Part shown: piece by piece, positions 1 through 8,581 of the stretch
Numbering within the stretch: the first letter of the stretch is position 1
How the letters are laid out: each line of letters starts with the position of its first letter
Source of the DNA: an uncultured Pelagibacteraceae bacterium
Lineage (GTDB): Bacteria > Pseudomonadota > Alphaproteobacteria > Pelagibacterales > Pelagibacteraceae
Assembly: GCA_902567495.1 (NCBI GenBank)
Contig: CACFMO010000010.1
Location: forward strand, 1 to 40,887
Reading direction: 5' to 3'
Length of the DNA stretch: 40,887 nt
The notes under the pieces: model-generated
Told to the model about the DNA's origin: nothing
Database searches by the model: none
The model's input: the letters and a program-made list of their open reading frames with translations, nothing else
Position numbers and translations under genes: made by a program

Positions 1-294
1 TTTTTAGACACAAAATTTGAACCATCTGGAAAAGTATATGGAAACGACAGAATTCTTAGTGCAACTTCTATTCTGGATTATATATTTAGGGAACTGGCAA
101 TATCTTATTTAGGAAAAGAAGATTTAGCACATACACCAGGTATAAGCAGAACAAATGATCAGGGGAATAATCAAGACGATCAATTTTTGAAAATAGTTAA
201 GAATATTACAAGTAAAGGGTTTGTTCGAAGTAATTATGAAGAAAAACTTGTTGATTTAAGTGACGTTAGAATAAATTTAAAAAGTAAAAATTAA
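1..294 (+). CDS. nrdJ: Adenosylcobalamin-dependent ribonucleotide reductase, C-terminal end (5' partial)
   Basis: An open frame runs from base 1 to a TAA at 292-294, giving 97 residues of a larger protein. The stretch GNDRI...[18 protein letters not shown] is characteristic of the C-terminal part of alphaproteobacterial class II (B12-dependent) ribonucleotide reductase. The enzyme reduces ribonucleoside di- or triphosphates to deoxynucleotides by radical chemistry in the cytoplasm. The visible part ends in [12 protein letters not shown] and contains no cysteine. Family members usually carry a further tail with redox-active CxxC-type cysteines that pass electrons from thioredoxin. The stop overlaps the aspS stop in a shared TTAA. 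The start and active site lie outside the window. Confidence 0.85.
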   Translation, partial: FLDTKFEPSGKVYGNDRILSATSILDYIFRELAISYLGKEDLAHTPGISRTNDQGNNQDDQFLKIVKNITSKGFVRSNYEEKLVDLSDVRINLKSKN

Positions 295-2081
295 CTTTTC
301 TTTATAGTCTTAATGTGTAACTCTTTTAACTGTTTTTCGTTAGCTTCTGATGGCGCCTCCATTAAAAGATCTTCGGCATTTTGGTTAAGAGGAAACAAAG
401 TTACTTCTCTTATATTTTTTTGATTTGCTAAAAGCATAACAATTCTATCTATGCCAGGAGCCATACCTCCATGTGGTGGCGCTCCATATGACAGTGCTTT
501 TATCATTCCAGAAAAACTTTGTTTAACCATTTTTTCTGTATAACCAACCTTTGAGAAGACTTTAAAAAGGTAATCTGGAATATGATTTCGAATTGCACCA
601 GATGAAAGCTCATAACCGTTACACACAAGATCGTACTGATATGCCAAAATATTAAGTGGATTTGTTTTTTCAAAATCTTTCATCTCTATTTGAGGCATAG
701 AAAACGGATTATGACTAAAATCTATTTTCTTTTCTTTTTCATCATATTCATACATAGGATAATCTGTAATCCAACAAAACTTAAAACTATTATTGTCTAT
801 TATTTTTAACTCTTCAGCAATTTTTTGTCTTACAATCCCAGAGAAATTAATTGCCTCTTTTTCCTTATTGCAAACAAAAAAGATTGAGTCTTTCTCATTA
901 ATTTTACAAAGTTTCACCAATTTTAACAAAGCCTGCTCAGAAAAAAATTTTGCTATTGGTCCTTTACCGACAATTTTAGAGCCGTCTTTCTCAAAAGTAA
1001 TATAAGCTAACCCGCTTGCACCTTCGCTAATAGCCCAATTATTAAGTCCATCAAAAAAACTTCTTGGTTTTGTGCGTGTATTAGAAACTGGAATTGCTTT
1101 CACTACACCACCTTTAGCTATAATTTCTTTAAAAATTTTTAATTCAACTTCTTTGGACTTAAAAATTTCTGTAGCATCGACCAATTCAATAGGATTTCTT
1201 AAATCAGGTTTATCCGTTCCATATTTATTTAAAGCATCTTTGTATTTAATTCTAGGAAATGGAATTTGGTTTATCTTTTTGCTTTTGCCAAATTTCTTAA
1301 ATAAATCAAAAAATATTGGTTCAACTGTCTTTAAAACATCCTCTTGTTCAACAAAAGACATTTCCATATCTAGTTGATAGTGTTCTCCCGGGCTTCTATC
1401 TGCCCTTCCATCTTCGTCTCTAAAACACGGAGCAACTTGAAAGTATCTATCAAAACCAGAAATCATTATCATTTGTTTAAATTGTTGTGGAGCTTGTGGT
1501 AATGCATAAAATTTTCCGGGATGGACACGACTTGGTACAAGAAAGTCTCTAGCACCTTCAGGGCTTGATGCAGTGAGTATAGGTGTTTGAAATTCTAAAA
1601 AGTTATTTTCAGTCATTTTTGTTCTCAAAAAGGACAAAATTTTAGATCTTAATTCAATGTTTTTATGCATCTCATTTCTCCTTAAATCAATGAATCTATA
1701 TTTTAATCTTGTTTCCTCAGGATAATCTTGCTCACCAAAAACAGGTAATGGTAGTTCTTTTGCTTCAGATAAAACTTTGATACTTTCAATTTTGACTTCT
1801 ATTAAACCTGTTTTTAAATCTTTATTTTCTGTTTCTTTAGATCTTTTAATTACTTTACCCTCAACCAAAATAACTGACTCTGGTCTAAGTTTTTCTAAAA
1901 CTTTAAAGTTCTTATCTTTATTTTCTATTACACATTGGGTTATACCAAAATGATCACGTATATCTATGAAAAGTAAATTTCCGTGGTCCCTTTTTCTATG
2001 TATCCAGCCAGATAACTTTGTTTTAATTCCAATATTTTTTTCATTTAGTTCGGAACAATTATGTGTTCTATATTTATTCAT
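291..2081 (-). CDS. aspS: Aspartyl-tRNA synthetase (bacterial type)
   Basis: Charges tRNA-Asp with aspartate in the cytoplasm. The 596 residues match the usual bacterial length. An N-terminal OB-fold anticodon-binding domain (about residues 15-110) includes [20 protein letters not shown]. Class II motif 2 is [10 protein letters not shown] near residues 218-228. A bacteria-specific GAD insertion covers about 290-420. Motif 3, [14 protein letters not shown], lies near 540. It is the last gene of a leftward run DUF2066-hda-aspS, 6 nt after the hda stop. Its stop shares TTAA with nrdJ. The start [13 protein letters not shown] fits the family N-terminus. Confidence 0.97.
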   Translation of the reverse strand: MNKYRTHNCSELNEKNIGIKTKLSGWIHRKRDHGNLLFIDIRDHFGITQCVIENKDKNFKVLEKLRPESVILVEGKVIKRSKETENKDLKTGLIEVKIESIKVLSEAKELPLPVFGEQDYPEETRLKYRFIDLRRNEMHKNIELRSKILSFLRTKMTENNFLEFQTPILTASSPEGARDFLVPSRVHPGKFYALPQAPQQFKQMIMISGFDRYFQVAPCFRDEDGRADRSPGEHYQLDMEMSFVEQEDVLKTVEPIFFDLFKKFGKSKKINQIPFPRIKYKDALNKYGTDKPDLRNPIELVDATEIFKSKEVELKIFKEIIAKGGVVKAIPVSNTRTKPRSFFDGLNNWAISEGASGLAYITFEKDGSKIVGKGPIAKFFSEQALLKLVKLCKINEKDSIFFVCNKEKEAINFSGIVRQKIAEELKIIDNNSFKFCWITDYPMYEYDEKEKKIDFSHNPFSMPQIEMKDFEKTNPLNILAYQYDLVCNGYELSSGAIRNHIPDYLFKVFSKVGYTEKMVKQSFSGMIKALSYGAPPHGGMAPGIDRIVMLLANQKNIREVTLFPLNQNAEDLLMEAPSEANEKQLKELHIKTIKKS

Positions 2082-2087
2082 ATTTTT

Positions 2088-2756
2088 TTATTGTATACTT
2101 ATCTCATTCAATACTTTTTTAATTAAATGTAATTTTATAGGTTGTGCCTTAGTAAGGGATAGACTGTCAATAGAATTTGAAAAAGTATTTATTTTTTCAT
2201 AAGATCTCTCAATATTTTTTAATATATACTCGATATTTTTTTCGCTTACTTGAATTTGTTTGTCTGAAAAGTTTTTTGTTAGTATAACCCTTATAAGTTC
2301 ATCTGTCGGCAAATCAATGCCAATGTCAACAAAACTACTAAATCTAGATTCTAAATCTTTAATTTTTGTTTGAATATTTTTGATAGAATTAAGGGATGAG
2401 ATAATAAGATATTTATTATCTTGATAAGCTTGATTTATAATTGAATATAAAACTTTTTCGTCAATATCATTATTAAAATCATCAATTACTAAACACTCTT
2501 TAGTTTTATACTCTTTCAAAATATCTCTTGATATTTTTTTCGATAAAACAACTACTGAGTCAATTTTTTTTTTTAAAATATTTATTAAATGGGTTTTTCC
2601 ACAACCCTTTGGTCCAAAAATATTTACCAATCTGCTTGGCCATTTTGGCCAACTTTCTATTAATTTAAAAGCATTAAAATTATTTTTAGAAACATAAAAA
2701 TCCTGTTCTAAATAATTTTTTTTAAAAGGAAAATTAAATATTAATTGTTTAGACAT
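2088..2756 (-). CDS. hda: DnaA-related regulatory protein Hda/HdaA
   Basis: A 222-residue AAA+ protein related to the ATPase core of DnaA but lacking the DnaA helix-turn-helix DNA-binding domain. Walker A is GPKGCGKTHL (residues 48-57) and Walker B is CLVIDDF (88-94). In characterised relatives it acts with the beta clamp to stimulate ATP hydrolysis by DnaA and so prevents re-initiation of replication. The N-terminal MSKQLIFNFPFKKNY resembles the clamp-binding motif (QL-hydrophobic) found at the start of Hda proteins. It lies 3 nt after the DUF2066 gene and next to purM/purN, an order common in alphaproteobacteria. The AI-2E-type permease often found in this block is absent. Confidence 0.88.
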   Translation of the reverse strand: MSKQLIFNFPFKKNYLEQDFYVSKNNFNAFKLIESWPKWPSRLVNIFGPKGCGKTHLINILKKKIDSVVVLSKKISRDILKEYKTKECLVIDDFNNDIDEKVLYSIINQAYQDNKYLIISSLNSIKNIQTKIKDLESRFSSFVDIGIDLPTDELIRVILTKNFSDKQIQVSEKNIEYILKNIERSYEKINTFSNSIDSLSLTKAQPIKLHLIKKVLNEISIQ

Positions 2757-2759
2757 ACC

Positions 2760-3812
2760 TCATCCATTTATAATTAAATTCCACTCGTTGTCTTGAATTT
2801 TTAATCCAAATCCACTTTGAGTAAGAAAGTTTTCTAAACTTTTTATTTTACCTAAATATTTAATTTTTATAATTGCATTATTTTTATTGAGTTCTTGAAT
2901 ATTGTGAGACTTAATAATACTTATTTTTTTAATTTTACTTATAACTTCTTTAAGATTATGGGGTTTGTTAAATTGTACATTTAAAGTTAAATAAGAAGGT
3001 GTAGATGTATCAATAAGATTTTGATCTTTCCACATATCATGAACAATTGATTTTAATTTTAAAATAGTTTCTTCTCTTACTTTTTTATTGTCCAAATCTT
3101 TCACAAAAATATCAATTTTTCTTAATTTTTTAAAACCTTTAAAATCAGTTTTAATAAAAACATTTAAAACACTTTCATCATATCTTAGTATTAAAATAGC
3201 GCTATTTTTTATTTCATATTTATCAACAAGACTTTGTATGTCAATTTCCTCCAAATCATCTTTATTTTTTTTAATGAAAACTAGATCATCTAAACTTTCT
3301 ACGGGTAAAATAAAATTTACTCCTTCAAATTCTTTATTCTTGTTCCATTCTTCGAAAAACTTGTTACCTGAAAACACTTGTAATTCTGAGTTTTTAATAA
3401 AAATTGGATAAATTAAAGTCTCAAAGCTTTGTGAAGCAGAATATGAAATTCCTTTTTTTTGAAAAAATTGATTTATTGATTCTTCTTTGAAAGATAAAGA
3501 AATTTCAACTCGATACTTTCCTTCAATTTCTTGCTCATCAACAATTCTATAACTTTGAATAAATGATTTTATTATTGCTAACTCAGTGCTGAATATTTTT
3601 TTTTGATCTTCAATTTTAAGTATGTTTCTTAATAGTTTTTCAAATCCCTTTCTAAAGGCTATATCGATGTACCTCTCTTTGTAATTGTTTTGTTTAATTT
3701 TGCCCTCAATAATAATTTTATCAACAGTAAATGCGTCTTGATAAGCAAAAACATTTTGTGTTTTACATAAAAATAATAATATTAATAATAAGAAAAAAAC
3801 AATTTTTTTCAT
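2760..3812 (-). CDS. DUF2066-type exported protein
   Basis: 350 residues with an N-terminal signal peptide (KK followed by a hydrophobic run to about residue 20, then VFAYQDAF), so it is probably exported to the periplasm. The mature part starts DAFTVDKIIIEG, typical of the DUF2066 family encoded beside hda and purM in many proteobacteria. The biochemical role of the family is unknown to me. There are no membrane segments beyond the signal and no catalytic motif I recognise. It is the first gene of the leftward run into hda and aspS. Only 24 nt separate its start from the divergent purM start, so at least one of the two promoters must lie inside coding sequence. Family call by synteny and sequence feel. 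Confidence 0.72.
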   Translation of the reverse strand: MKKIVFFLLLILLFLCKTQNVFAYQDAFTVDKIIIEGKIKQNNYKERYIDIAFRKGFEKLLRNILKIEDQKKIFSTELAIIKSFIQSYRIVDEQEIEGKYRVEISLSFKEESINQFFQKKGISYSASQSFETLIYPIFIKNSELQVFSGNKFFEEWNKNKEFEGVNFILPVESLDDLVFIKKNKDDLEEIDIQSLVDKYEIKNSAILILRYDESVLNVFIKTDFKGFKKLRKIDIFVKDLDNKKVREETILKLKSIVHDMWKDQNLIDTSTPSYLTLNVQFNKPHNLKEVISKIKKISIIKSHNIQELNKNNAIIKIKYLGKIKSLENFLTQSGFGLKIQDNEWNLIING

Positions 3813-3836
3813 AATTGTTTAAATACCACCTTATCG

Positions 3837-4865
3837 ATGAAAAAAACAAAAAATAGTTATAGAAAAAGCGGTGTAAATATTGAATCAGCTGATAAATTTA
3901 CAAAATATATTGGAAAATACTCACAACAAGTCTTCAGAAAAAAATTAAATAAATTTAATAAAAATAACATTGGTAAATTTGCTTCTGTTTTTGATCCCGG
4001 AAAATTTAAACTGAAAAATTCTCTTCTAGTAGCAAGTACTGATGGTGTAGGCACTAAACTAGAGTTGGCAAATAAATTTAATAAATTTGATACCATTGGA
4101 ATAGATTTGGTAGCTATGTGCGTCAACGATTTAATTGTACAGGGAGCAAAACCATTATTTTTTTTAGACTATATTGCGATTGGTAAGATAAACCTTATTA
4201 AAATGAAAAAAATAATTAAAGGTATTATTAATGGCTGTAAAATCTCTGATTGTGTTTTAGTTGGTGGGGAGACAGCAGAAATGCCAGGAATATACGAGAA
4301 AAATAAATTTGATTTAGCTGGATTTACTGTTGGCTTAGTTTCCAAGAATAAACTTATTACAGAAAAAAAAGTCAAAAGTAATAATATTATATTAGCAGTA
4401 CCTTCTTCAGGTTTACATTCAAATGGTTTTTCACTTGTAAGAAGTGTAATGAAAAATTCTAAAATTAATAAAAAAATTAAAAATGAATTATTAAAACCTA
4501 CAAAAATTTATACAAAAGAAATTTTAAGACTGGTAGATAAAAATTTGATTTCTTCTGCTGCAAATATAACTGGCGGAGGTATTATTGAAAATATTATCAG
4601 GTCAGTGCCTAAAAAATTAACTGTTAATATAGATTTATCAAAAATTAAGGTTCCTTTTATTTTTAAATGGTTAAAAAATAAAAATATAAATGATCGGGAA
4701 ATGCTCAAAACATTTAATTGTGGCGTTGGTTTTTGTTTAATCGTGAAAAGGGAAAATATCAAAAAAATTCAGGCTCATTTTGAAAAAGGTTTTATACCTT
4801 ACGAAATTGGATTTATTTCAAATTCAAAAAAAAAATTAAATCTTATTAATAAAATCAAATGGTAA
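3837..4865 (+). CDS. purM: Phosphoribosylformylglycinamidine cyclo-ligase (AIR synthetase)
   Basis: Fifth step of de novo purine synthesis: ATP-dependent ring closure of FGAM to aminoimidazole ribonucleotide. 342 residues, normal length. The N-terminus SYRKSGVNIESADKF matches the PurM start. The family signature STDGVGTKLE lies at residues 67-76, followed by DLVAMCVNDLI, GGETAEMPG and the C-terminal VGFCLIV region. It overlaps purN by 7 nt, forming a two-gene purine unit. No Shine-Dalgarno sequence is visible before the ATG. The upstream gap to the divergent DUF2066 gene is only 24 nt. Confidence 0.97.
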   Translation: MKKTKNSYRKSGVNIESADKFTKYIGKYSQQVFRKKLNKFNKNNIGKFASVFDPGKFKLKNSLLVASTDGVGTKLELANKFNKFDTIGIDLVAMCVNDLIVQGAKPLFFLDYIAIGKINLIKMKKIIKGIINGCKISDCVLVGGETAEMPGIYEKNKFDLAGFTVGLVSKNKLITEKKVKSNNIILAVPSSGLHSNGFSLVRSVMKNSKINKKIKNELLKPTKIYTKEILRLVDKNLISSAANITGGGIIENIIRSVPKKLTVNIDLSKIKVPFIFKWLKNKNINDREMLKTFNCGVGFCLIVKRENIKKIQAHFEKGFIPYEIGFISNSKKKLNLINKIKW

Positions 4866-5422
4866 AAAAAAGAGCTTGTGTTTTTATATCTGGATCGGGT
4901 ACAAATCTTAGAGAAATAATAAGGGCCTCAAGAGATTACAGCTTTCCAGTAAAAGTATGTTTAGTTGTATCTGATAATAAAAAAGCTAAAGGTATTATTT
5001 TTGCAAAAAAATTTTCAATTCCTAATATTTGTTTAAATACTAATAAATATAAATTTGAAAAAGATATACTGAAAAAATTATTTGAATATAAAATTGATAT
5101 AATATGCTTAGCAGGCTTTATGAAAATATTATCCAAAAAATTTATTAGAAGCTTTAAAAGAAAAATAATTAATATTCATCCTTCACTTTTGCCTAAATAT
5201 AAGGGTTTAAATACTTTCCAAAGGGCTTTGAAATCTAATGAAAAATTAACTGGATGTACTGTGCATTTTGTGAATGAAAAATTGGATAGCGGTAAAATTA
5301 TAATAAAAAAAAAGGTTAATATTTATAAATACGATAATGTTGAAACATTAAAAAAGAGGGTTCAGTCTGAAGAATATAGAGCTTATTCTAGCGCAATAAG
5401 AAGAATTTATAGTTTTAATTAA
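4859..5422 (+). CDS. purN: Phosphoribosylglycinamide formyltransferase
   Basis: Transfers a formyl group from 10-formyl-THF to GAR in the third step of purine synthesis. 187 residues. Near the N-terminus is SGSGTNL (11-17), the phosphate-binding loop. The catalytic set is visible: N105 and H107 in NIHPSLLP, and D143 in KLDSGKII. The start lies inside the end of purM (7-nt overlap), indicating translational coupling. The stop shares TTAA (5419-5422) with the convergent ndk. The usual GLHTH after the catalytic loop reads GLNTF here, a local departure outside the catalytic triad. Confidence 0.95.
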   Translation: MVKKRACVFISGSGTNLREIIRASRDYSFPVKVCLVVSDNKKAKGIIFAKKFSIPNICLNTNKYKFEKDILKKLFEYKIDIICLAGFMKILSKKFIRSFKRKIINIHPSLLPKYKGLNTFQRALKSNEKLTGCTVHFVNEKLDSGKIIIKKKVNIYKYDNVETLKKRVQSEEYRAYSSAIRRIYSFN

Positions 5423-5829
5423 TTTTTAAAAAAGAATTCTATTTCTTTTTTGGCATTTTCAATCGAGTCAGATCCGTGAATGGAATTTTTGTCTATAGAC
5501 AAACCATATTGTTTTCGTATTGTACCCTCTTCTGCGTTTTTTGGGTCTGTAGCTCCCATAATTCTTCTGTTTGCTTTTATGGCATCCTCGCCTTCCAATA
5601 TCATTACTGTGATTGGACCTGAGGACAAATAGTTACAAAGTCTTTCATAAAAAGGTTTTGTTTGGTGAACTTTGTAGAACTCAGCCGCTTCCTCTTTTGA
5701 TATTTGAATTTTCTTTTCTTGAACTATTTTTAACTTATTTTCTGTAAAAACTCTTTTGATATTTTCAGTTAGATTTCTTTCAACTGCATCTGGTTTTACT
5801 ATAGATAGAGTTTGCTCTATTCTATTCAT
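5419..5829 (-). CDS. ndk: Nucleoside diphosphate kinase
   Basis: Equilibrates nucleoside di- and triphosphates through a phospho-histidine intermediate. Begins MNRIEQTLSIVKPDAV; the active-site histidine is in NSIHGSDS (residue 118 from this start), and NRRIMGATDPKNAEEGTIR is the nucleotide-binding region. 136 residues. An upstream in-frame ATG at 5844 would add MLKKT. I prefer 5829 because NDK proteins begin just before the EQTLSIVKPD strand, and this start limits the overlap with the end of pepA to 8 nt. Many alphaproteobacteria have holC between pepA and ndk; here there is no room for it. Confidence 0.95.
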   Translation of the reverse strand: MNRIEQTLSIVKPDAVERNLTENIKRVFTENKLKIVQEKKIQISKEEAAEFYKVHQTKPFYERLCNYLSSGPITVMILEGEDAIKANRRIMGATDPKNAEEGTIRKQYGLSIDKNSIHGSDSIENAKKEIEFFFKN

Positions 5830-7279
5830 AGTTTTCTTCAACAAGTTGATTTAAAAGTCTGACACCAAAACCTGTTGCACCGCCTGAATTTAAAGCTCCG
5901 CCATATTTAGAAAAAGCCATACCAGCAATATCTAGATGCGCCCAAGGAGTTTTGTTTAAGATAAATCTTTGCAAAAATTGAGCTGCCGTAGTTGATCCTG
6001 CTCCACCAACATAATTTATATTTTGCATATCTGCATTTTTAGAATTCATGAGCTTATCATAATTTTTATGAAGGGGCATTCTCCATACTTTTTCTTCAAC
6101 TTTTTCTCCAGCATTAAATATTTCTTTTGATAATTTATCATTGTTTGAAAAGAGACCTGCATATTCAGATCCAAGGCAAACAATGATTGCGCCAGTTAAA
6201 GTTGCTAAATCAACTATAAATTCTGGTTTAAATTTTTCCTCAGTAAATGTTAATGCATCGGCTAATACTAATCGGCCCTCTGCGTCAGTATTTAAAATTT
6301 CTATAGTTTTTCCACTATATGACCGCACAATATCTCCAGGCCTTTGTGCATTTCCACTTACCATATTCTCTACTAGACCAACAACACCTACAGCATTAAT
6401 TTTTGCTTTTCTAATTGCAAAGTTTTTCATCAAACCAACTACCGTAGCTGAACCTGCCATATCATACGTCATATCCTCCATGAATTTTGCTGGTTTTAGT
6501 GAATAGCCTCCTGTATCAAAACAAACTCCTTTACCAACAAATGCCAAAGGTTTCGAATTATTTTTTGCTCCATTCCACTCCATTGTAACAAGATAAGAGC
6601 CTCTTATACTTCCCTGTCCTACACCAAGTAAAGCGTTCATACCTAATTTTTTTAATTTTTTTTCATCATATATATTTATTTTTAACCCGTCTTTTTTTAA
6701 AAATCCTATTCTTTTTGCGTATTCATCAGGATGTAAAATATTACCTGGTTCAGAAACTAAATCTCTTGCATAAAAAGTCCCTTCTTCGAGAGCTTTAAAT
6801 TTTAATTGATTTTGAAGTGAAGGTTTATTCTTAGTACCTACAACATTTATTGAAATATTTTTTAACTCTTTTTTAGTCTTGTATTTTTTAAATTCATAGG
6901 ATTTCAATTTTAAACCGTGAAGAAAATGCCCCAAAAAATTTTCATTTTTTCCTACTACGCTATCAGAAACAATAAAATATTCACCATTCTTTACTGTGTT
7001 TATTCTTTTATGAAATTCTGCTCCTAAATTTTCTATATCAGAAGTTTTTAAATCTTTTTTAATTGATATTAGTACTATCTTTTTTTTTGAATTAACCTCA
7101 AAAATAAATAAGTTCTTCTTAACGTCAATTGTTCTTATTAAATCATTGATGTAAGAAAATTCAGCATTAGAAATATATTTTTTTATCCCGCTTGGGCTAT
7201 ATTTTTCATCACAAAATAATACAAGATTTGATGCTAATTTATTGATAGTTTTGTTTGTATATTTTATTTTAATAGTCAT
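5822..7279 (-). CDS. pepA: Cytosol leucyl aminopeptidase (M17)
   Basis: Two-metal aminopeptidase that removes N-terminal residues from peptides; some homologues also bind DNA. 485 residues: a less conserved N-terminal domain (about 1-170), then the catalytic M17 domain. Metal ligands and catalytic residues are present: GKGVCFDTGG (about 249-258), SLKP, TYDMAG and NTDAEGRL (about 328-335). The isoleucine usual in GISLKP is tyrosine (GYSLKP), and KYDM reads TYDM. First gene of a pepA-ndk unit. Its leader has an AAGGAG motif unusually far (21 nt) from the ATG with a palindrome between. Confidence 0.96.
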   Translation of the reverse strand: MTIKIKYTNKTINKLASNLVLFCDEKYSPSGIKKYISNAEFSYINDLIRTIDVKKNLFIFEVNSKKKIVLISIKKDLKTSDIENLGAEFHKRINTVKNGEYFIVSDSVVGKNENFLGHFLHGLKLKSYEFKKYKTKKELKNISINVVGTKNKPSLQNQLKFKALEEGTFYARDLVSEPGNILHPDEYAKRIGFLKKDGLKINIYDEKKLKKLGMNALLGVGQGSIRGSYLVTMEWNGAKNNSKPLAFVGKGVCFDTGGYSLKPAKFMEDMTYDMAGSATVVGLMKNFAIRKAKINAVGVVGLVENMVSGNAQRPGDIVRSYSGKTIEILNTDAEGRLVLADALTFTEEKFKPEFIVDLATLTGAIIVCLGSEYAGLFSNNDKLSKEIFNAGEKVEEKVWRMPLHKNYDKLMNSKNADMQNINYVGGAGSTTAAQFLQRFILNKTPWAHLDIAGMAFSKYGGALNSGGATGFGVRLLNQLVEENYE

Positions 7280-7306
7280 ATCTTTTAAAAGATCAAAAAA
7301 CTCCTT
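7280..7306 (-). promoter_or_regulatory. pepA leader: distant Shine-Dalgarno plus palindrome next to the start codon
   Basis: On the minus strand AAGGAG (7306-7301) is followed, before the pepA ATG at 7279, by 21 nt that include the perfect 14-nt palindrome ATCTTTTAAAAGAT (7293-7280), directly abutting the start codon. No in-frame alternative start lies between. If the palindrome folds (5-bp stem, 4-nt loop), the effective spacing drops to about 7 nt, which is optimal. The motif is seen; folding and function are inferred, and the A-U stem is weak. Confidence 0.4.
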
Positions 7307-7353
7307 CTCAAGCTATAAAAAAACCTAAATTTTCATCTTTATCGTCAAATTTT

Positions 7354-7383
7354 TTTATAAAATTTATCATTTAGTCAACTCAA
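7354..7383 (-). promoter_or_regulatory. Candidate sigma-70-type promoter for pepA
   Basis: On the minus strand TTGAGT (7383-7378) and TATAAA (7359-7354) are 18 nt apart, placing the start of transcription near 7347 and giving a leader of about 68 nt before pepA. In such AT-rich DNA a match this good can occur by chance. A candidate -35 for lptF, TTGAAA (7386-7391), begins 2 nt away in the opposite direction, but I see no convincing -10 for it at normal spacing. Confidence 0.35.
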
Positions 7384-7432
7384 GATTGAAATTTGTTTAA
7401 ACTTGCTTTAATTATATACAAAAATAATAACA

Positions 7433-8581
7433 ATGTTGAGTAATAAAATTTATAAACACTTTTTTTTTGAATTTAGTAAGTATTTTTTAATAACTTTACT
7501 CACTTTTACTGCGATAGTTTGGACTGTTCAAGCGGTAAATTTCTTAGATTTGGTCGTTGAAGATGGACATGCTTTATCGGTATATCTTGGGTATTCACTA
7601 CTAAATATACCCAAAATATTAACTAAATTTATTCCTTTATCATTTTTGATATCTTTAGTACTTACAATTTTAAAATTTGAGAATGAAAATGAATTGATTA
7701 TTTTGTGGACTGCGGGGGTCAATAAAATAAAGATTGTTAATTTTTTTGTTAAAATTTCCTTAATTGTGACAATTCTACAATTGTTTTTAGCATCAATAAT
7801 AAATCCATCTGTATTAAATTATTCGAGATCACTGATTAAATCATCAAATTTAGATTTTATCTCCAGTATGATAAAAACTAATCAATTTAATGATACAGTA
7901 GCGGGTCTTACTATTTTTGTAGAATCAAAGAATAATAACGGAAATATGAAGAATATATTTATAAGAGATGAAAGTAAAATTTTAAAAAGTATTGATAATG
8001 TTAATGAGACAGAAAACATCTCAATTTTTGCAAAAAATGGAAGGATTGTTAATCCAAGTTCACCGGCATTAGTTTTGTCTGATGGAATAATACAATCACA
8101 AAAAGCTGATAAAAATATACAAACTATTAAATTTCAAAAAACTGTTTTGAAATTAGATAACTTGAAAACAAGATCTATTGTGCAGACAAAAATACAAGAA
8201 ACCCCTTCAAATTTACTTATTAAATGCTATTTTAATAAAGGCCAGCAAATAATAATTAATTGTCCAAGTGATCATAAGAAGAATGATATCTTGTCTGAAA
8301 TAAATAGAAGATTTGGTATGCCTCTTTATATTCCTGTAATTACTTTAATTGTTTGTTTTCTTTTAAATCAAAGAAATGAAAATAGATTTAAAAATTATTT
8401 TAAATATGTATTTACCTTAATTGCATTTTTAATATTAGTTGTTGCAGAAATATTAGTAAAGCACTCAGGAAAATCATTTAATAATTCTTTAATTTATTAT
8501 TTTACCCCAATTATACTTATGCCGCTAATTTATTTAGAAATAATAAGAAACTTTTTATATGAGAACTTGAGGAAGAAATGA
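7433..8581 (+). CDS. lptF: LPS export ABC transporter permease LptF
   Basis: One of two inner-membrane permeases of the LptB2FG transporter that extracts lipopolysaccharide from the inner membrane and feeds it to the periplasmic bridge. 382 residues: N-terminal membrane segments at about 15-35, 50-80 and 100-125, a periplasmic beta-jellyroll region, then three C-terminal segments (about 300-380). YjgP/YjgQ-family features include the N-terminal YFLITLLTFTAIVW and IPKILTKFIPLSFLISLV. Its ATGA stop/start overlaps lptG, the second permease. It heads a six-gene rightward operon running to rsmA. Confidence 0.92.
   Translation: MLSNKIYKHFFFEFSKYFLITLLTFTAIVWTVQAVNFLDLVVEDGHALSVYLGYSLLNIPKILTKFIPLSFLISLVLTILKFENENELIILWTAGVNKIKIVNFFVKISLIVTILQLFLASIINPSVLNYSRSLIKSSNLDFISSMIKTNQFNDTVAGLTIFVESKNNNGNMKNIFIRDESKILKSIDNVNETENISIFAKNGRIVNPSSPALVLSDGIIQSQKADKNIQTIKFQKTVLKLDNLKTRSIVQTKIQETPSNLLIKCYFNKGQQIIINCPSDHKKNDILSEINRRFGMPLYIPVITLIVCFLLNQRNENRFKNYFKYVFTLIAFLILVVAEILVKHSGKSFNNSLIYYFTPIILMPLIYLEIIRNFLYENLRKK

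Noticed and set aside
793-1377. Long plus-strand reading frames inside aspS
   Set aside because: They are antisense to a well-conserved synthetase, have no recognisable domain and follow from AT-rich codon use. The same holds for other antisense frames in purM, pepA, panB, pssA, alaS and recA.
7386-7418. lptF promoter with TTGAAA and TATATA
   Set aside because: The two hexamers are 21 nt apart, and other pairings are equally weak; A-T richness makes chance matches likely.
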